Notes under the pieces: generated by a model | The model's input: the letters and a program-made list of their open reading frames with translations, nothing else | Told to the model about the DNA's origin: nothing | Databases searched by the model: none | Made by a program: the position numbers and the translations under genes | From: Lichenostomus cassidix | Lineage: Eukaryota > Chordata > Aves > Passeriformes > Meliphagidae | DNA length: 64,000 nucleotides | Reading direction: 5' to 3' | NCBI GenBank assembly: GCA_008360975.2 | Contig: CM039199.1 | Span: forward strand, 4,356,530-4,420,529 | In this document: positions 61,796 through 64,000 of the stretch, piece after piece | Layout of the letters: each line of letters opens with the position of its first letter | How positions within the stretch are numbered: the stretch's first letter is position 1

Positions 61796-61966
61796 TCTTG
61801 AAGATAAACTGGCAGGACTTGTGCAAGGTCCTTGCACAGCTGGAATCAGATGATGTCTGTGCTAAAGCTCTGGAGCTACTGGAGAACTTTGCTTTCCACT
61901 CCCTTCTGCTACTGACTGCTCCTCACCGTGGTCTGAATTATTTCAGAGCTATGTGGGATGCACCAG
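61796..61966 (+). CDS. Candidate coding exon B (helical, leucine-rich) of an unidentified gene
   Basis: A strong acceptor (TTTTTTATTTCCTAG) and a perfect donor (CCAG then GTGAGT) bound 171 nt open in one frame, with two leading bases and one trailing base. The translation reads LKINWQDLCKVLAQLESDD, then helical leucine-rich sequence including ALELLENFAFHSLLLLT, ending in APHRGLNYFRAMWDAP. The leucine spacing resembles an ARM/HEAT-type helical repeat, but I cannot name a family. This is the best of the unassigned exons in the window because both splice sites are near-consensus and the residue pattern is protein-like. Confidence 0.5.
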
Positions 61967-62738
61967 GTGAGTGACAATAAGTGGGTTGTCATCAAGAAAG
62001 GTTTCAAATCACCATCATCAAATTTTTGCTGGTGTCAAATTTTTCCCAACATACAAAATAAATAAATTCAGAGAGAAGTGAAGGAAGGCATCATCTGCAA
62101 ATGTGCTAAAGAATCCTGTGATGTCCCAATACCGAGGGAGGCTGTGGCAGGTTTTCTCAGAGGGTCAGAGAGGTATCTATGGTGGAGAGGAGGATTGCAA
62201 AATACAGACTTTCAGCTCATTTTCTTTGGCTGAGGCCAATAATTAGGCCCCTCTTTCCCAAACTGCTCAGGCACACAGGAGGGATGATGCTGACAACAGT
62301 TTCTTTAACCTGTTCAAGTTCCCTTTTGGAAAGAAGCTCTTTCCCAACCTTACCCATAGAAAATAATGCTTTACTCAAAGCTAATTCTTCCAAATTAGAG
62401 TCTGCATTTACATAGCAGTAAGGATGACAATCTGAAGGAACATTAGCTGAAAGGTGCTGAAGAATAATAGCATTATTGTATCATTACTATGAGGAGGAAA
62501 GGAAACTGTACATCACATGAAAGGCTGACCAGCTGCTCATGTTACATAATGGATGGGGACATTGCTGATTCAATAAATGCTAAGAATACAGAAATTTATC
62601 CACAAAGACAGATACTCTCGTGTCTACATTAAGACTGCACTAAAATGTATGGCAGAAATATACCACATATTTCTTGGTTATTTCTCTTTGCATGCTGGTT
62701 TATTTCATCTCTTTTTTTTTCCCTAATACTTTTTATAG

Positions 62739-62806
62739 GCACTGAAGAGGAGCAGTGGGGGCAAATTAGTGTTCAAGCAAGCAAGCACCTCATCTTAGCC
62801 ACATAA
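62739..62806 (+). CDS. Candidate terminal coding exon C with stop
   Basis: The acceptor is very strong (a long T/C tract, then TTTTTATAG). With the one base carried from exon B, the frame reads Gly then TEEEQWGQISVQASKHLILA, a final Thr, and TAA at 62804-62806. An AATAAA follows at 63101-63106. Phase agreement with exon B is a one-in-three coincidence by itself, so the call rests on the splice sites, stop and polyadenylation signal together. Confidence 0.42.
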
Positions 62807-63100
62807 CAGGGGAAAAAGTAATTTCCAGACTGGAGAAGAACTAAGCTTTGCAGAGCATTTACTGCACCTGAGTAAGATTTAAAACTTGAGTAGAGTCAGC
62901 AGGCACCTCACAGAAACAGAGTGGCTGCAAGTGAAAGGGAAACCCCAGCAATGATGATCAGTGAAGTACTCAGTTCCTTCTGCCAGTAAATTTACAACAT
63001 ACTCGAGGAAGACACTTAAAAAAACCTCCTCAGATGAATTCTGAGTGCAATGACAAAGGAAGAAAACAGCTCTTACTTAAAAAAAAGTCAATATCTGTTA

Positions 63101-63106
63101 AATAAA
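63101..63106 (+). promoter_or_regulatory. Possible polyadenylation signal for the unidentified plus-strand gene
   Basis: AATAAA about 295 nt after the putative stop at 62,806. AATAAA is common in AT-rich DNA, so this is only supportive. Confidence 0.3.
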
Positions 63107-64000
63107 ACAGAACATGGTGCTGAGACTGCAGCTGGATGCAAAGGCAATTCTTGCAGGTAACTGCAAGAAGTGTTGGGAGAGAGAAAACTTCTATTTCAGA
63201 CAGACAGCTGGTGCTTGCAAATCAGAGCTGGATATTTACTGAGGTGAGATTACCTCACCCTGGAGCGTGTTTAATTCCTTTCTCTGCCATTGCAGAATTC
63301 AGTTCTGGGTGTATAAAATACTCACAAAAGTGGCAAACAGAGACATGAGGAGAAAGGCAAACCCATGTGCTGGTGCAGGTGGGCACTGCAGGGACCTGTC
63401 CATGGATATGGATTCATGTTTGGCAAACACTGAGTGGAGATGGGAGTTTTGGAGTTTTGGGATGCCAAGGGTGGAACAGGAGCCTGATAGTTCTGAACAA
63501 CAACTCTGTCCTACAGATCCACTTGATATTGCAAATAAAAATGAGGAAACAGCTGGGCATTCTTGTTTCTGGTTTCTATGCAATTTTTTTCTATGCAAAA
63601 ACACAATTTCCAAGGGTTCAGCTCCCATTTAAATAGCAAAACAGACATCCTGGTTTTCCAGAGATGATGAAAAAGATCCTCTCCCTGCTCTACATCCTGG
63701 AGTGTATCAGCAGAGCTGACTGTATTTCATTTGGGGCAGCAGAGCTCCATCAATTTGCACAAGGCAGGGAGCTTCTGTGTCCAAACAGACCATGAGGAGA
63801 GTTATGACCTGCAAATCAGGCCAGAATATCCTTGGCTCTGTTTCAGGATGCAAATACTGCTTTTTCTCTTAGAAATATTAAAATTGAATGATCCAGTGAG
63901 GAGGCCTTTTCTACCTACTTTGGTTATGGGTCTTTTGAGAGATTATCTTGACTATCAAGTAGCTTTTAGTGTTTATCAGTGACCACAAGATCAATTTGCA
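63107..64000. other. Right end, nothing secure
   Basis: A stretch at 63,848-63,981 follows TTGGCTCTGTTTCAG and is open for 44 codons (starting MQILLFLLEILKLND) before a stop. It has no clear donor and may be chance or a non-coding exon. Nothing else is recognisable. Confidence 0.4.

Noticed and set aside
1..64000. Mammalian MYL10 neighbours (COL26A1, CUX1)
   Set aside because: No collagen Gly-X-Y, cut-repeat or homeodomain exons are visible; they may lie outside the window or synteny may differ.

Overview
The window looks like vertebrate nuclear DNA, most probably from a bird. The coding exons are short, widely spaced and bounded by consensus GT/AG splice sites. CpG is depleted. The recognisable interspersed repeats are 5'-truncated CR1 LINE fragments, the typical avian family, with a few worn older elements. 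There are no operons, ribosome binding sites or CRISPR arrays, and almost every long open frame is a chance open frame.

The one securely identified gene is a complete myosin regulatory light chain on the minus strand, from a TATA box at about 34,290 down to an AATAAA signal at 12,855. Its seven coding exons (34217-34219, 26418-26504, 23622-23697, 22147-22251, 18663-18741, 13854-13902, 12980-13078) join in frame into a 165-residue protein with no internal stop. It has the N-terminal phosphorylation segment, the metal-binding first EF-hand loop and the THGEEKD tail of the sarcomeric family. Residue choices recalled from the family favour MYL10 over MYL2 or MYLPF. Exon 1 codes only the initiator Met, and the promoter has a TATA box with a MEF2-like site, an M-CAT motif and E-boxes, as expected of a striated-muscle gene.

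Region by region: 1-12,800 has no secure gene. It holds CR1 pieces, a 44-bp tandem duplication, a strong 18-bp-stem hairpin at 6671-6726 and one exon-like minus-strand segment. 12,840-34,263 is MYL10 and its introns, with a GATA microsatellite in intron 1. 34,500-57,000 is mostly non-coding, with CR1 pieces, a 27-bp minisatellite at 47,664 and several unproven exon-like segments. 57,000-63,110 holds a plausible but unidentified plus-strand gene end: three exon-like segments whose reading phases join, ending in a stop codon and an AATAAA signal. The rest, to 64,000, shows nothing secure.

No novel multi-gene system is visible. The items most worth a second look are the unidentified plus-strand gene end, the hairpin, and the compact muscle-type MYL10 promoter. 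Splice-site calls and homologies were made by eye, without database searches.
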